A stretch of DNA of 64,000 bases from Gordionus sp. m RMFG-2023 (GCF_954871325.1 NC_088777.1:8719366-8783365), one strand, 5' to 3'; counted from the stretch's first letter, positions 1 through 12,172 are shown. The notes: a model not told the origin generated them from the sequence alone. A program made the numbers and translations.

Positions 1-312
1 AGCAATCGAAAATACTTTATATTGTAATAAATAGATTTTGTATTAATAAATATTATTTTTAGAAATGTGTTTGTTTTAATTATTTATATGCCAGTTTATT
101 TTGTATGCATAATATAATGACAAAATATGAAATTCAGAATAATTGTTCAGAGTTAACAAATTTTAAAAAAGTATAATATATCAATATAAAACCCGGCAGA
201 AGACCAGGTAAAAGTGGGCCGAAGGCCCACAAATTACAGGATATGGGGGTGAAGCCCCATAAAAATTTTTTAGTTGAGCCCCCTGAGATTTTAAAGGCTA
301 GTGACGCCCCTA
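1..312 (-). repeat. Repeat A, copy 1, running off the left edge
   Basis: Read on the minus strand from 312 to 1, this segment matches 2303-2449 and then 6739-6832 on the plus strand. The tip next to 312 reads AGGGGCGTCACTAGCC on the minus strand, like the tip AGGGGCGTCGCTAGCC of the other copy at 2303. It also holds GC-richer blocks (GTGGGCCGAAGGCCCAC near 217) unlike the surrounding AT-rich DNA. The tip resembles hAT-type transposon ends. The far end lies outside the window, so the class is inferred. Confidence 0.6.
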
Positions 313-1197
313 CTTTTCCAGCAGAAGCATTAAAAATTTGTTTAAATAAATTTCAATAAAACTGCCCGATCAAAGCTGACATCTTAAGAATAATAAATTT
401 GTGATATAATCAAAGAATTATGATTTATGCAGGGTGGTGAAATTCATGCCATTTAGTTAATATAATAACTTTTCAAAGTAAAAGTATCATCTTTGTTAAG
501 CATAATTTGTAGAATATATAAAATTAATCAGATGTCATCATCACACTGGTAAAAGGGACTTTACAAACTTTGCAAGTGGTAGATGTCATAGTAAACCTTC
601 CAAGTTCAGCTTATTAAAAAATAATAATAGTTGCTTGAAGTAATTTTAATAAAAAAGAACCAAATTGATTAGCTTAACTACAGATAGTTATCATGATTTT
701 TAATAAAAATATAAGGAAATTAATAACAACTCAGTTAAATCCCATAAAAAAAAACTCTGCCAGCCAATCAAATGAAACATTTCATAAAGTTTAATTATAT
801 GTATATTCATTTATAAATATATTCTGTATATTTAGTAAAATGTTATACCAAGTAAAGAAATCATCATAACAATTAAATACTTAAATTTTACCCTATTTGA
901 ATAGTCAAATATCAATCAATTACCAAATTAAATTTGACCAGTCAAATACCCAATCTTAGAATAATCTATCAAAATTAAAAAATACTGAAAGAAATTCATA
1001 TATTTTAAATTAAGCTAATCTTCTTGCTAGTAAATAAGATAGAAAGAATCATTATTAAAATTTGATAGCAATTAATATTGTATTGATGTCATATGTTTGA
1101 TATATGATCATTTATATTTATATAAATATTCAATCTTAACCTATATACTCATAATTTTTGGCTTATAATATTTATTTTAAAAACAAATTATATATAC
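313..1197. other. AT-rich spacer, no gene seen
   Basis: Between the tips of the two Repeat A copies. A TTTGACCAGTCAAAT palindrome near 930 resembles the subterminal sequence of the hAT-like element at 28629-29678 and may be a small relic. No convincing reading frame is visible. Confidence 0.4.
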
Positions 1198-1399
1198 TTG
1201 GTTTAGCCAGAGTTTTTAGAGCAATTGAACCAGCATCATTTATTTCTGCAGTTTCTTGAGATATTTTTTCATTATTTTTATTAATCAAATATTGTTTTTG
1301 TTGATTTAATAAGTTTTGTATCATTTGTGTTGTTCTTTTAGCACCTGGCCCTTCCAATACAGGACCTAATTGCTCTGCTTGCTTTTCTGAGTGTGTCAT
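1198..1399 (-). CDS. Possible host first exon, unrecognised
   Basis: A minus-strand frame opens with ATG at 1399 and runs 67 codons to a possible splice donor (CCAA|gtatata) at 1198. The peptide begins MTHSEKQAEQLGPVLEGPGA and continues hydrophilic and glutamine/asparagine-rich, with KTLAKP near its end. Base composition is richer in G and C than the flanks and the amino-acid use looks coding. I do not recognise the family and cannot find a downstream exon, so this may be a first exon whose partners are missed or outside the window, or an old gene fragment. A weaker hydrophobic minus-strand frame lies upstream (1579-1854). Confidence 0.35.
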
Positions 1400-2302
1400 A
1401 TCTGATATATAAATTTTTAATTTATGATTAGATAAATAGTGTTAAGTAAAATAGTTTTTATTTTTCTCTCTATTCATTAAACATTAAATATTTAAATTAA
1501 TATATAGAAATATAATTCACCTAATACTAATGCAAGAATTAATATAATAATCATTTTAATTATATTGTAGAATTTATGTTAATTGGTGCAATAAAGTATA
1601 TTCAAGTTTTTAACCTTGAAGTTTATAATATTATAGGGTGAGAGGTTGCCCAATATATTATTTACATAATTAATCTTATCTTGTTGCTGTAGGGTTAACT
1701 GATATAAGATAAAAAGAAAAATAGACAAAATTAAAAAAATTATTAAATCGTTTGATGAACAAAATTGAAATTGCTGCAGATCCATTTTTTGGATATCCCA
1801 CATTTTCCAGACAAGCTTTGATATATTTAAACTCAAAAAATAGAAAAAAAACATACATGTATATTTATAATAAAATTTTATAATATAAATTTAATTATTT
1901 TATGAAAAATTATTTGTACTTATATCCATTGCTTCGATCCGCTAATATCACCAAAATGTTAGGCTATATTATCTTATTTTTCTGAGATTATTGTTAAATA
2001 TGAATAAAATATAATTAACTGCAGCAGCTTATTTGAAACATAATCTTTTATAAAACTTAGAAAAGTTGTGAGTGAAAATAATGTGAAATGATTGATGTAC
2101 ACTGAGAAAATAAAATTTTTACATTTTTTGAAAATAATTTTATATATATAGGTTAAAATAAAATATGCTCTCTAATGTTTATTTTTTTAAAATTCTCATG
2201 TTTATCATAATACTAATAAAAAAAATCATAATTCTTTTACTTTATCTAACACATAAAAAAACTATCTTATTCATCAGACGCTTTTAGTAATTATGCCAAA
2301 CG
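1400..2302. other. AT-rich spacer with a hydrophobic minus-strand frame
   Basis: Mostly AT-rich DNA. A minus-strand frame at 1854-1579 (91 codons) has one strongly hydrophobic stretch and no recognised domain. It could be chance in this composition. Nothing else is visible. Confidence 0.3.
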
Positions 2303-2449
2303 CAGGGGCGTCGCTAGCCTTTACAATCTTAGGGGGCTCAACTAAAAAGCCACCCATACCCCCAATTGGTTTTAAATTAATATATTATACTTTTTTCTAA
2401 ACAATTATTCTGAATTTCATATTTTGTCATTTATTATTTTTGTATTAAA
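2303..2449 (+). repeat. Repeat A, copy 2, left part
   Basis: Starts with the tip CAGGGGCGTCGCTAGCC and matches the reverse complement of the window's first 312 bases, although the copies differ by internal gaps. The match stops at 2449, where a gypsy element is inserted, and resumes after it at 6739-6832. The insertion therefore postdates this repeat. Confidence 0.7.
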
Positions 2450-2454
2450 CTAAC

Positions 2455-2603
2455 TGAAGTGTTTTATTAAATAAAAAGTAAGTAAAAGTATATTTAATAC
2501 AAAATATCACGTATATATATATCATGAATTCAATCCTTCAGGTTATATAATTTACAAACGAAAAGTTAATATTATATTCAATTTAAATTCAATTTATATT
2601 ACA
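2455..2603 (-). repeat. 3' LTR of the fossil gypsy element
   Basis: In element orientation it begins TGTAATATAAATTG and ends CACTTCA. It is the same length as the copy at 6585-6733 and matches it at all but two positions. Confidence 0.92.
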
Positions 2604-5600
2604 GTTCTCCCCACTATAAATTTAATTCATCGTGATAACGTAATGGGGGTTTCGAAACTCTTTTTTCAAGAGTTGTATTCTCATGTTCTGCCTTTTCCAC
2701 TTCTTCGGTCAACGTAACGGGTATTTCCTTCTCTTGTGTATGTGCATCCCTCAATTGATCTGCATGCTTGTTTTTAACGATCCCCTCTGATTCCACATCG
2801 TACAATATTGCGTTTTTTCGTTGTAACACTTTTCCTTCATGCCACCCTGCTGTCCTTTTGTTTGCTATCCAAACTTTTTGCTGCTCTACAAACTTCCGAG
2901 GTTCAACACTTCTATCTTTGTAGTACTTTTGTTTCCATAGAGCGTTTTCCGTTCTTTCTCTCGTTGATAATTTCCACTGATCCAATGTCGTCCTAAGCGA
3001 CCTTCCAAACATCATCTCGGCAGGAGATTTACCAAGTAGTTGCATTGGGAGTATTACGGTGAGTAATTAAAACAATTGCTAAATTTAACTGGTCCGGAGT
3101 TACACATCTCCTTCCAGCATAGAAACGCGTCTTTATCGTCCGTATATATCGTTCAGCCAAACCATTCGATTTGGGGCTATAAGGGGCCGATCTAAAATGT
3201 TTTATATTGTTTTTAAAAAGAAACGTTTTGAATTCAGATCCAGTAAACTGAGTACCGTTATATTAGACAATGTAGCGATGTAACCCAAATCTAGCGAAAT
3301 AATTACGCAGATTATTTATTACACTCGCCGAATTAATATGTGTTAAAATTGCAACTTCAACCCATTTGGTAAAAGAGTCTACGCAAATTAACCAATATTT
3401 TCCAGATACGGGGCCTGTCAAATCAATGTGTAATCGTTCCCAAGGTCGGGTAAGAATGTTCCAATTGTATAATGGCACTTCTTTAGCTCCCGGCATTCCT
3501 TCTTGACAACTCTTACAACATTTAACAAAGTCTTCAACATCAGTGTCAAGATTTGTCCAAAACACGTAATATCTACACAATGATTTCATCCCCACTATCC
3601 CAGGATGTCCTCGATGAATCACATATAAAACCTCCTTTTTTAAAATATCTAGAATAATAATTCTATCATTATAAAATAATAATCCTTCTTCGAACGAAAT
3701 ATTATCTTTAATCGAAATATATTTTTTTACAATCTCCGAATAATTATTTATATTATTAATATACCAATGATTTTTTATTAATTTATTAATCTCTTTTAGG
3801 TTTATATCATTGCTCGTTTCACTTACGACTTTACTGCGTGTGAAAGATAAATCCTCTATTAAATTAATTTTTAATCCTCTGATTTCTTCTTCGAATTTTT
3901 TTGTAACTTCATTGGTTTTTGCTTTCTCTACCCTCAAACGGGACAGAGCATCGGCACATTTATTTTGATTACCTGGTCTATATATTATCTCATAATCATA
4001 ATTTAATAGTTTCGTAGCCCACCGTATTAAACGGTTATTTGTTATTTTGTTAAGATCTCTTTTATCACCTAAAATATATTGTAATGGTTTATGATCAGTA
4101 ACCAAGATAAAATGTCTTCCAAAAATATATTGATGAAACTTCTCGATAGCGAACATGATCGCCGAAGCCTCCCGATCAATTGTGGCATAATTCTTTTCAG
4201 CCGGCTAAAGTGTCCTCGATGCGTAAGCAATCGGTTTCTCCTGGCCAGTAAGAAATCGGTGTGCAATAACAGCTCCTAGACCATCTTCGGAAGCGTCACA
4301 AGAAATCACGACAGGAATATCGGCTGAATAAGGAATTATTGTATCTACTTTTGACAATATATTTTTAACTTTAGTAAATATTTCATTTTCTTTAGCTGAC
4401 CAAAACCAACCAACATTTTTACTCGTTAGTCGGTGTAAAGGCGCACAAATAGAATGCAAATTTTTAATAAATGCCTCATGATAATTCACTATTCCAAGAA
4501 ATGAACGTAGTTCTTTAACATTGGAAGGTGTTTTAAAATTTTTTATAGCGCTAATCTTATCTTCTGTAGGGTGAATTCCGAAACTGTCAATAACATGACC
4601 TAAATAAGTGACTGACTTTTCTCCGATTTTAATTTTATCGGTCGTCGTGATCAGTCCAGCCTTCTCAAATCTTCTTAATACTTCTTCCAAATTAACTACA
4701 TGATCGGAATTATTCGCACCTGCAATAATTATGTCGTCTAAAAATACACTAACCATAGGAATTCCCTTTAATAGGTTTTTCATAAAGCGTTGGAATATTA
4801 TCGGAGCGCTAGTCAAACCAAATGGAATTCTTTGGTATCGGTAATAACCGACATGTGACGAAATTACTAAAAGGTCCCTACATTCTGGACTAACTCCGAA
4901 TTGTAAAAATGCATCTCTTAAATCTATTGTAGATTATATTTTACCACCCGCGATTTTATTTGTTAGGTCGACGAAAGTTGGTAGTAAATCGTTATCGATC
5001 GCTAGATATTTGTTGATTGTTAAACGAAAATCTCCGCATATCCGTACGGCACCGGATTTCTTTAAGATATTAACCGTTGGCGTAGCCCAAGTGATTGGAG
5101 TTATTGTTGGATCCACCTTCTCGATAACGCCTTTGTCTAAAAGTCTGTCCAACTCAGCTTCAGGTTCGACTCAGCGGAAAAGGAACTCTTCTTGCTGGTA
5201 ATGCAATCGGTAACGTGTTCGGTTCTATTCGGATGACTGCCTTTTGCAGTTTGATTTCACCTAATTTTTTTTTAAAAACTTGAGGGAATTTTGAAACAAT
5301 CGTATTTAAAGAGGGATATTCATATTCATATTTATTTTATTAATACGAACTTCTTCCGGTAGTTTTATATCAAATTCTCTAATGAAAGGCATCCCAAAAA
5401 TAATGGAATTCTCCCCTTTAACTACCCAAATAAGTAAAAATTTCGAAATATTTTTTACTTTGACTTCTACGGTACATTTACCTAGTACTTCGATTTGGAT
5501 ATGATTATATCCCACTAATTTATAAGCCGGTGATAGTTGTGGTCTGCCAATACGATTCCAGGTGACCTCATCAATCACACTACATGCGGCGCCGGTATCA

Positions 5601-6584
5601 AACTCCATAGCTAGCTGCAACCCATTTATCTTCGCATCGATGGTAGCTTTATTTGAAAATGACAGGCGAGGTGTCCGTGGCAGAATCATTTGTATGGCAT
5701 GGGTTCTACAATCTGCTATGTGGTTTGCCTTACCGCAACGAAAGCATATCACTTTCTTTTGAATAGAGTTAATTTTGATACTAGGTCTATAATTATTATT
5801 AGGAATATAATTGTTACTAAAGTGTTTATTATTATTGAATCTATTGACGTTAGTATAATTATTATTTCTAAAATAATTATTTTTCGAACCCTGTGTTGGC
5901 TTATTTTTAATTATTTTATTAACTTCAGTCTGGGTTTCATTTTCCAACAAAGACAGCGCGATCGCTAAACGCACGGTCTCTTCAAAAGTAATATTGCCTT
6001 CGATATACTTTGACCGAAGTTCTTTGTCCAACTCAGGTAAGCCTACTCCTAGGATAAATATATCTCTTAAAAGTTCATTAAAAGGCGGTTTAAAATTACA
6101 AAGAGAACAGACAGTTTTAACCCTAATTGAAAAGTCAATAATCGTCTCATTACATCTTTTTAGGGTAAAAAAAATTTTCCTATTTACGAAAATTCTAGAA
6201 CTATCCTTGAACACCAAATTTAAGCTTTTTATTAAAGTATCATAATTTATCATCTCTAAATTTATTGGAAAGTGAAAGTTCTTAATTTTGATAAGATTGT
6301 CTGTTCCGATATAGGCTAAAAGCAGGTCTTTTTTTGTATTTAAATCTATAATATTTCTTATTTTATAAATTAACTCCAAGTTAAATAAGTAGTCCTGAAT
6401 ATTTACTTTTTCTTTGACGAATTCTGGAATATGGAATTTAATAGGAACTACTTCCATTGAGTGTTTAACTTTAATAGGGACTACTTCCATTGAATCTTCA
6501 ACTTTAATAGGAGCTACTTCCATTGAGTCTTTTACTTTAAATTTAATAAATCAAATAAATCTTCTCTAAAAATATCGTCTCCAA

Positions 6585-6733
6585 TGAAGTGTTTTATTAA
6601 ATAAAAAGTAAGTAAAAGTATATTTAATACAAAATATCACTTATATATATATCATGAATTCAATCCTTCAGGTTATATAATTTACAAACGAAAAGTTAAT
6701 ATTATATTCAATTTAAATTCAATTTATATTATA
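6585..6733 (-). repeat. 5' LTR of the fossil gypsy element
   Basis: Matches 2455-2603. It is followed on its outer side by the target duplication CTAAC (6734-6738), after which Repeat A resumes. Confidence 0.92.
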
Positions 6734-6738
6734 CTAAC

Positions 6739-6832
6739 ATATAAATAATAAAAACAATACAAGACATATCTAAAATTATTATTTTTTAATACAAAATTTA
6801 TTTATTACAGTATAACATATTTTCGATGGTTG
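6739..6832 (+). repeat. Repeat A, copy 2, continuation after the gypsy insertion
   Basis: The sequence from 6739 (ATAAATAAT...) to TTTTCGATGG near 6830 continues the match to the reverse complement of about 1-95. This shows that 2303-2449 and 6739-6832 were once contiguous. Confidence 0.65.
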
Positions 6833-7559
6833 ATATAAAAAATATTTATGTCTAAAGAATTATAAGTGATAAAGGTTAATTAATTCATACATATGCCTCA
6901 ATTGATAATGGTTTTTAAAAACCACATAAGGCTATATAATTCTTAGCAATTTACATTGACAAAAGGTCATGAAACTAATATAACTCTCTGTTATCATTTT
7001 ATTTCAATTTTAAATGATATATAAACGACTACACAGTTGATCATGATTGCATATTTTATTGCACATCTAAAATAAGCAATCATATGCTCTCAGCAGCTGT
7101 AGAAATAATCTTAAATTACATAGCCATACAAATAATAGATGCTGGTTAATTTACAGTCATAGCCATGACATCATGATAACCCATATCAGAATTTATTATG
7201 CTAGATAAATTGATGAAAAACACTAAAAATCTTAAGAAGAAATTATGCAAATATATTGAAGCCTTGAGTTATTTATACGACAAGGATGACATATTAGAAA
7301 TGAAACATTTTGTTACTATAAAATAAGAACCAGAGTGATATCATGAAAGCAATTAAAATTTAATATATTGCTATATTATATCTTAAAATAATAGTAGTTT
7401 GTAATAATATCAAAAATATACTTGTATTAAAAATTTAACTCAAAAATATTTTTCAAAAAAGAAAAAAATTGCTCTCCTAAAAACACGAAAAGAGAAAAAA
7501 TATATCAAATTTATTACATCTATTGTAAGATGAATAATAAAATGTTTAATTTTTAAAAT
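6833..7559. other. AT-rich spacer, nothing recognised
   Basis: No reading frame, tandem structure or known element end is visible to me in this stretch. Confidence 0.4.
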
Positions 7560-7790
7560 TATTTATAACTAAATAGATAACGTTAAATACTTAAATGCAA
7601 ATTGTTACTATATTTATTATCAAAAGCATTTATTATTAAAATTCATATTATATAACTGACAAATACGTCTATAAAACTGTCATTTTTTCTAATAATTTAT
7701 AAACAACTGTATATAGAGGATTATAAACTATATGTCTACTTACTTACTTTTATAAAGAAATCTCTTATACTTATTTGGACCTTGAAAATA
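7560..7790 (+). repeat. Inverted repeat, left arm (partner 27115-27330)
   Basis: The reverse complement of about 230 bp here matches 27115-27330 at clearly more than chance level (shared blocks AGACATATAGTT, TTTTGATAATAAATATA and TTTGCATT), with gaps. The arms enclose the whole Helitron and nested-transposon region. They may be diverged terminal repeats of one large element or two dispersed copies in opposite orientation. Confidence 0.5.
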
Positions 7791-7931
7791 TTTTTAGGAA
7801 TAGATATGATAATAAAATTTAAAAATAAATATACAGTTGATTAGTCATTTTGAACTCGGCTAATTACAATATTAATTTTTTAAATTTTCAAATAATAAAT
7901 GATTATCTATATTATAATTTTTCGATGTCCT

Positions 7932-8003
7932 CACTACGTCATCGTGACATCATGTCATCGCTACGTCACGTCATCGCTACGTCACGTCATCGCTACGTCA
8001 ATG
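7932..8003 (+). repeat. Short tandem repeat with CGTCA motifs
   Basis: About three copies of a 16-bp unit (CGTCATCGCTACGTCA), preceded by degenerate copies. The unit contains CGTCA half-sites of the CRE/ATF type and is far richer in C and G than its surroundings. It lies just upstream of the six-unit array. Confidence 0.75.
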
Positions 8004-8050
8004 TAAATAAATTTTTTAAAAAACGTTAAATTTACATTTTAGATTACATC

Positions 8051-9140
8051 TGTTTTAGCTTTACCAATATCTGAAGATAATCCCACAATTCCTAGAGAGT
8101 TAATCCTAATATTGTATCCTATGCAAGTTCAGTGCATTATTATTTTTTATATTTATATTCTTTTATTTTATAAAATAGGCCCTATCTTAACCTCTTAATA
8201 GTTGAACAAATTTTAGTTAATCTATCATTGCCAAACAAAGAAACTGTTTTAGCTTTACCAATATCTAAAGATAATCCCACAATTCCTAGAAAGTTAATCC
8301 TAATATTGTTTCCTATGCAAGTAAAGTGCATTATTATTTTAAAATTTATATTTTGCTTAAACAGGCCCTTTTAATAGCTGAACAAATTTTGGTTAATCAA
8401 TCATTGCCAAACAAAGAAACTGTTTTAGCTTTACCAATATCTGAAGATAATCCCACAATTCCTATAGAGTTAATCCTAATATTGTCTCTTATGCAGGGTC
8501 AGTGCATTATTATTTTTTTTATTTATTATCTTTTATTTTATAAAACAGGCCCTATCTTAACCTCTTAATAGCTGAACAAATTTTGGTTAATCTCTTATTG
8601 CCAAACAAATAAAATGTTTTAGCTTTAGTTATTCCTAATATTGTCTCCTATGCAGGTTCAGTGCATTATTATTTATTATATTTATATTCTTTTATTTTAT
8701 AAAACAGACCCTATCTTAACCTCATAATAGTTGAACAAATTTTGGTTAATCTATCATTGCCAAACAAAGAAACTGTTTTAGCTTTACCAATATCTGAAGA
8801 TAATCCTACAATTTCTAGAGAGTTAATCCTAATATTGTCTCCTATGCAAGTACAGTGCATTATTATTTTTATATTTATATTTTGCTTTTATTTTAGAAAA
8901 CAGGCCCTATCTTAACCTCTTAATAGCTGAACAAATTTTAATTAATCTATCATTGCCAAACAAAGAAACTGTTTCAGCTTTACCAATATCTGAAGATAAT
9001 TCCACAATTCCTAGAGAGTTATTCCTAATATTGTCTCCTATGCAGGTTCAATGCATTATTATTTTTTATATTTATATTTTGCTTTTATTTTAGAAAACAG
9101 GCCCTATCTTAACCTCTTAATAGCTGAACAAATTTTGGTA
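8051..9140 (+). repeat. Six-unit tandem array of exon-like units
   Basis: Units beginning TGTTTTAGCTTTACCAATAT (with small changes) start at 8051, 8245, 8421, 8615, 8774 and 8970, spaced 159-196 bp. Each has a part that is open in one frame (LPNKETVLALPIS then DNPTIPRELILIL) ending ATGCAG followed by GT, then an AT-rich 50-70 bp stretch ending in a pyrimidine-poor AG before GCCCTATC or GCCCTTTT. That is the look of an exon plus a short intron, repeated. Diverged relatives lie at about 10290-10360, 10530-10620 and 12090-12165 beside Helitron sequence. I infer Helitron-derived repeated exons. The frames do not join cleanly from unit to unit, so no functional gene is claimed. Confidence 0.7.
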
Positions 9141-10119
9141 AAACAAATAAAGAGATGACTAAGCAAAATAAATATCCCCAAATAATCGAAGTCCTAATTT
9201 CTAAACAATAAGTTAGTAAAATATAATAATATTCATGCAATTATTGGATATCAATACAAATTATTCATATTATCATTAATATTTTATACATTTACTCAAT
9301 AAAATAACAACAGTTTTTATAAATCCAATAATATGAGGTAAGATAGGCTTTCCCAGTTTCCCTTATTACGAATTCACATGTTTTTTTTGCCTATATAGCC
9401 GAATACTCCTACTTTTAATAGGGACCCCGGAGTTAACTCATAGACTAATTGGTAAGATATTTCCCCTTTATTATTTATAAATTTAATTCTAGGCTTGGGA
9501 AAATTTTTTCAAAATTATTATGGGGTTGGACTTGGCTTAAAAATTATTTCTCAAAATTATTGGCTTGATTCAAAATTACTAGGGATTGAGGTGGGCTTGA
9601 GAAAATCTTTTTTAATTATTAAGATCTTGGAAGCTTGGAAATTTTTTCCAAATATTGTGGGCTTGAACCTAAATTGGGATTTTTAAAGTTAAATGTTAGT
9701 CTTATGTTAATATACATTAAATATATCTATTTACCAAATATTACAAATTATTAATATTTTATAAAGAAATTAAATTTAACTTGTACGTCAGAGATTTTTT
9801 CTCCATAACTTAATTTTTGGAGTTATCTCCAATAATACGAGGTAATATTTTTTATTTCTTATAATAATATTAAGGCAGACCTTATTTTGTCATGATTCTC
9901 TAATAAGTGGTTTGCCCAGGCTTTCTCAGTTTCCCTTATTAAGAATTCACATGTTTTTTTTGCATATATAACTAGGAGTTAACTCATAGATTAATTGATA
10001 AATGAGAGATTTCTCTTTGATTGGTTTTATTTTTTAAATTATTCTTTTGTTTTTATTTTAGATAACAAACCATGTCTTAACCTCACTTAATGATTGTATA
10101 GGTGGTGATTTATCCGTCA
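9141..10119. repeat. Degenerate Helitron-associated repeats
   Basis: A block at about 9345-9440 recurs at about 9920-10005 (shared GTTTCCCTTATTA.GAATTCA and GAGTTAACTCATAGA) and recurs inverted at about 12365-12440 (GCCTGGGCAAACCACTTATT). Between them, 9490-9690 is a G-rich stretch with internal near-repeats such as GGCTTGA.AAAATT. No gene is visible. Confidence 0.55.
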
Positions 10120-10951
10120 TTAATGAAAGAAAAAGATGGCAGGTCAATCAACAAAAGAAACGCTACAGGGATCGTGAATCCCAACAAAATATACTAACAA
10201 CGCAAAATAAAGTTAGTCTATATATATATATATATATTAAAAATGCATAAATGTTCTTCATATATTTTTTTTATATTTTAGAATATATTTTAGCTTCTGA
10301 TGATATTCCCACTATTTCTAGGGAGTTAAACCTAATATTGACTCCTCTGCAAGTTTAACGCATTATATTTTTAAAATTTTTTATTTGTTTTTATTTTAGA
10401 TAACAAACTCTGCTTTATTTCCTGCTTATATTTGTTAAAATATTGATATATCTGCCATTAATAATCAACAAATACAAAATAAATGTTCAGAAAAAACATG
10501 AGAGGCTTGATAAGTCCCCAACTAGACAAATTTTATTTTTTGATGATAGCCTCCCAACTACTAAGAGATATGCATATAATATTGACCCCTTTACAGGTTC
10601 AGTACAGTATTTTAATGTTCGTTTTATTACAATAATAATGTTTATTTATATTTTTGCCTGATTTTCTTATTTTTTTAGGCTAACCCAACCTTGATCCCTC
10701 ACTTTGCTACAAAACATGATATTTCTATTAAAGATAAGCAAAGAAAAAAATGGCGACTCAACAAACGCCTTACCCGTTCTAGAATTACATGTATGCAGGA
10801 TAATAAGGACCTACACCTGATATTAACTCCACCACTCACCTATATTAGATATCGGATGATAGAAATATGCACCTTCTGTAATGCTAAAATGTGGAATGGA
10901 GAAAAATTGTCAAAAATCTCATGTAGAAATATTCAATTTTTTTTATTATAA
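10120..10951 (+). pseudogene. Helitron Rep/helicase N-terminal remnant
   Basis: Scattered coding pieces on the plus strand resemble the N-terminus of Helitron Rep-helicase proteins. There is a basic stretch at about 10120-10200 (NERKRWQVNQQKKRYRDRE), a second basic piece at about 10735-10800 (KDKQRKKWRLNKRLTRSRI) and the diagnostic zinc-finger start near 10855 (CTFCNAKMWNGEKL). Intron-like sequence ending in TTTTTTTAG precedes the piece at 10680. The frame ends after the finger and no Rep nuclease motif follows, so this is a truncated relic. A reverse-complement copy of part of the same exon lies at about 12700-12940. Confidence 0.6.
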
Positions 10952-11690
10952 ATAATTTTATATATGATTTTATACCTATTTCAAAAAATCGATTATTTTT
11001 TTATAATTTAAATAAATTTATATTATTTTAACTACGTATTTTTAAGGCTATCCATTTTGTCGGGCCACTCAATATGCCCTTTTATCTCTGATGAATATTT
11101 TTTCTAACTACTTGAAAAATATACAAAGTACATTTTTAATATTTAACTAAATTAATAAAAAAAAATTAAGGATCCTACTTTTTTAAAAGAATACTATTTT
11201 GTCGGATCCATCATTGCTCTATTATCCCTGCTGATTATTTTGTATAACGCACAAAAAAATATACATAGTATATTATTTTAAATAATTTTATATATGATTT
11301 TATATCTATTCCAAAAAATCGATTATTTTTTTATAATTTAAATAAATTTATATTATTTTAACTACGTATTTTTAAGGCTATCCATTTTGTCGGGCCGCTC
11401 AATATGCCATTTTATCTCTGATGAATATTTGGTATAACAAACTGAAAAATATACAAAGTACATTTTTAATATTTAACTAAATAAATATAACAATTTTTAA
11501 GGATCCTAATTTTTTAAAAGTTCACCATTTTGTCGGATCCACCATTGCTCCATTATCCCTGCTGAATATTTTGTATAATGCTCAAAAAAATATACATAGT
11601 ACATTATTTTTATTATAAATAATTTTATATAGGATTTTATATCTATTCTAAAAAATCAAAATATATTACAATATTTATTTTTATTCAATT
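10951..11690 (+). repeat. ~330-bp tandem repeat, two full units and a partial
   Basis: Units start with AATAATTTTATATA at 10951, 11281 and 11618 (the last partial). They share CCATTTTGTCGGGCC, TTATCTCTGATGAATATTT and CCATTATCCCTGCTG-type blocks. An inverted copy lies at about 12945-13197 and another at about 25010-25188, adjacent to Helitron helicase sequence, so the unit is probably Helitron 3' non-coding DNA. Confidence 0.8.
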
Positions 11691-12172
11691 AAAATTACGT
11701 ATTTATTCTTAAGGTTCCTACCTTTTTTAACAATACTCCTTTTTATTCTTTCAATAAAAAATACTAAACGGGGGTTTCTATTTTTATATTTATTCCAAAA
11801 AAAATACATATTATGGTATTTATATATTATTTAAATTGTTCTATACCTATTCACAAGGATCTTATTTTATTTTTTTAAGTTTGCCAATTGGTCTCTCCGA
11901 ATGATACTTTATTTTATTCCGACCTTATAAAATTAACTTGAGAATAATTTTTTTTTTTACTTTAGAAAACTATCCCCATATTATTTCCTCTTTATAATTG
12001 TTCAAATATTGACATATCAGCCATTAATAATGAACAAATGCAAAATAAACCTTTAGAATATCATAATAGGCTTGATAAGTCCCCCAAAAACCAAAAAATA
12101 TTTTGATGATAGCCCTCCAACTACTAGATATATGCATTTAATTGACCCATCTACTGGTTTACATTATTTTCA
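11691..12172. other. AT-rich DNA with one exon-like relic
   Basis: About 12000-12165 repeats, in diverged form, the sequence at about 10440-10600 (shared AGGCTTGATAAGTCCCC and TTTTGATGATAGCC). The rest shows nothing recognisable. Confidence 0.45.

Larger units (their letters stand above)
2455..6733 (-). mobile_element. Fossil Ty3/gypsy LTR retrotransposon
   Basis: A complete-length but broken Ty3/gypsy element read on the minus strand. It is bounded by 149-bp LTRs (5' LTR 6585-6733, 3' LTR 2455-2603) and flanked by the 5-bp duplication CTAAC (2450-2454 and 6734-6738). Seen parts, in order: gag with a CCHC knuckle (CFRCGKANHIADC) and aspartic protease (DTGA) at about 5.3-6.5 kb; reverse transcriptase (SVFLDDII) and RNase H (TDHKPLQYI) at about 4.0-5.2 kb; integrase with its HHCC region at about 2.6-4.0 kb. 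A purine-rich tract lies next to the 3' LTR and a TGG primer-binding-type sequence follows the 5' LTR. The LTRs differ at two of 149 positions, so it is young compared with its surroundings. Its coding region has about four or five breaks. Confidence 0.92.

Noticed and set aside
2808-2996. Plus-strand reading frame over the gypsy integrase end
   Set aside because: It is the antisense shadow of the element's own coding strand.
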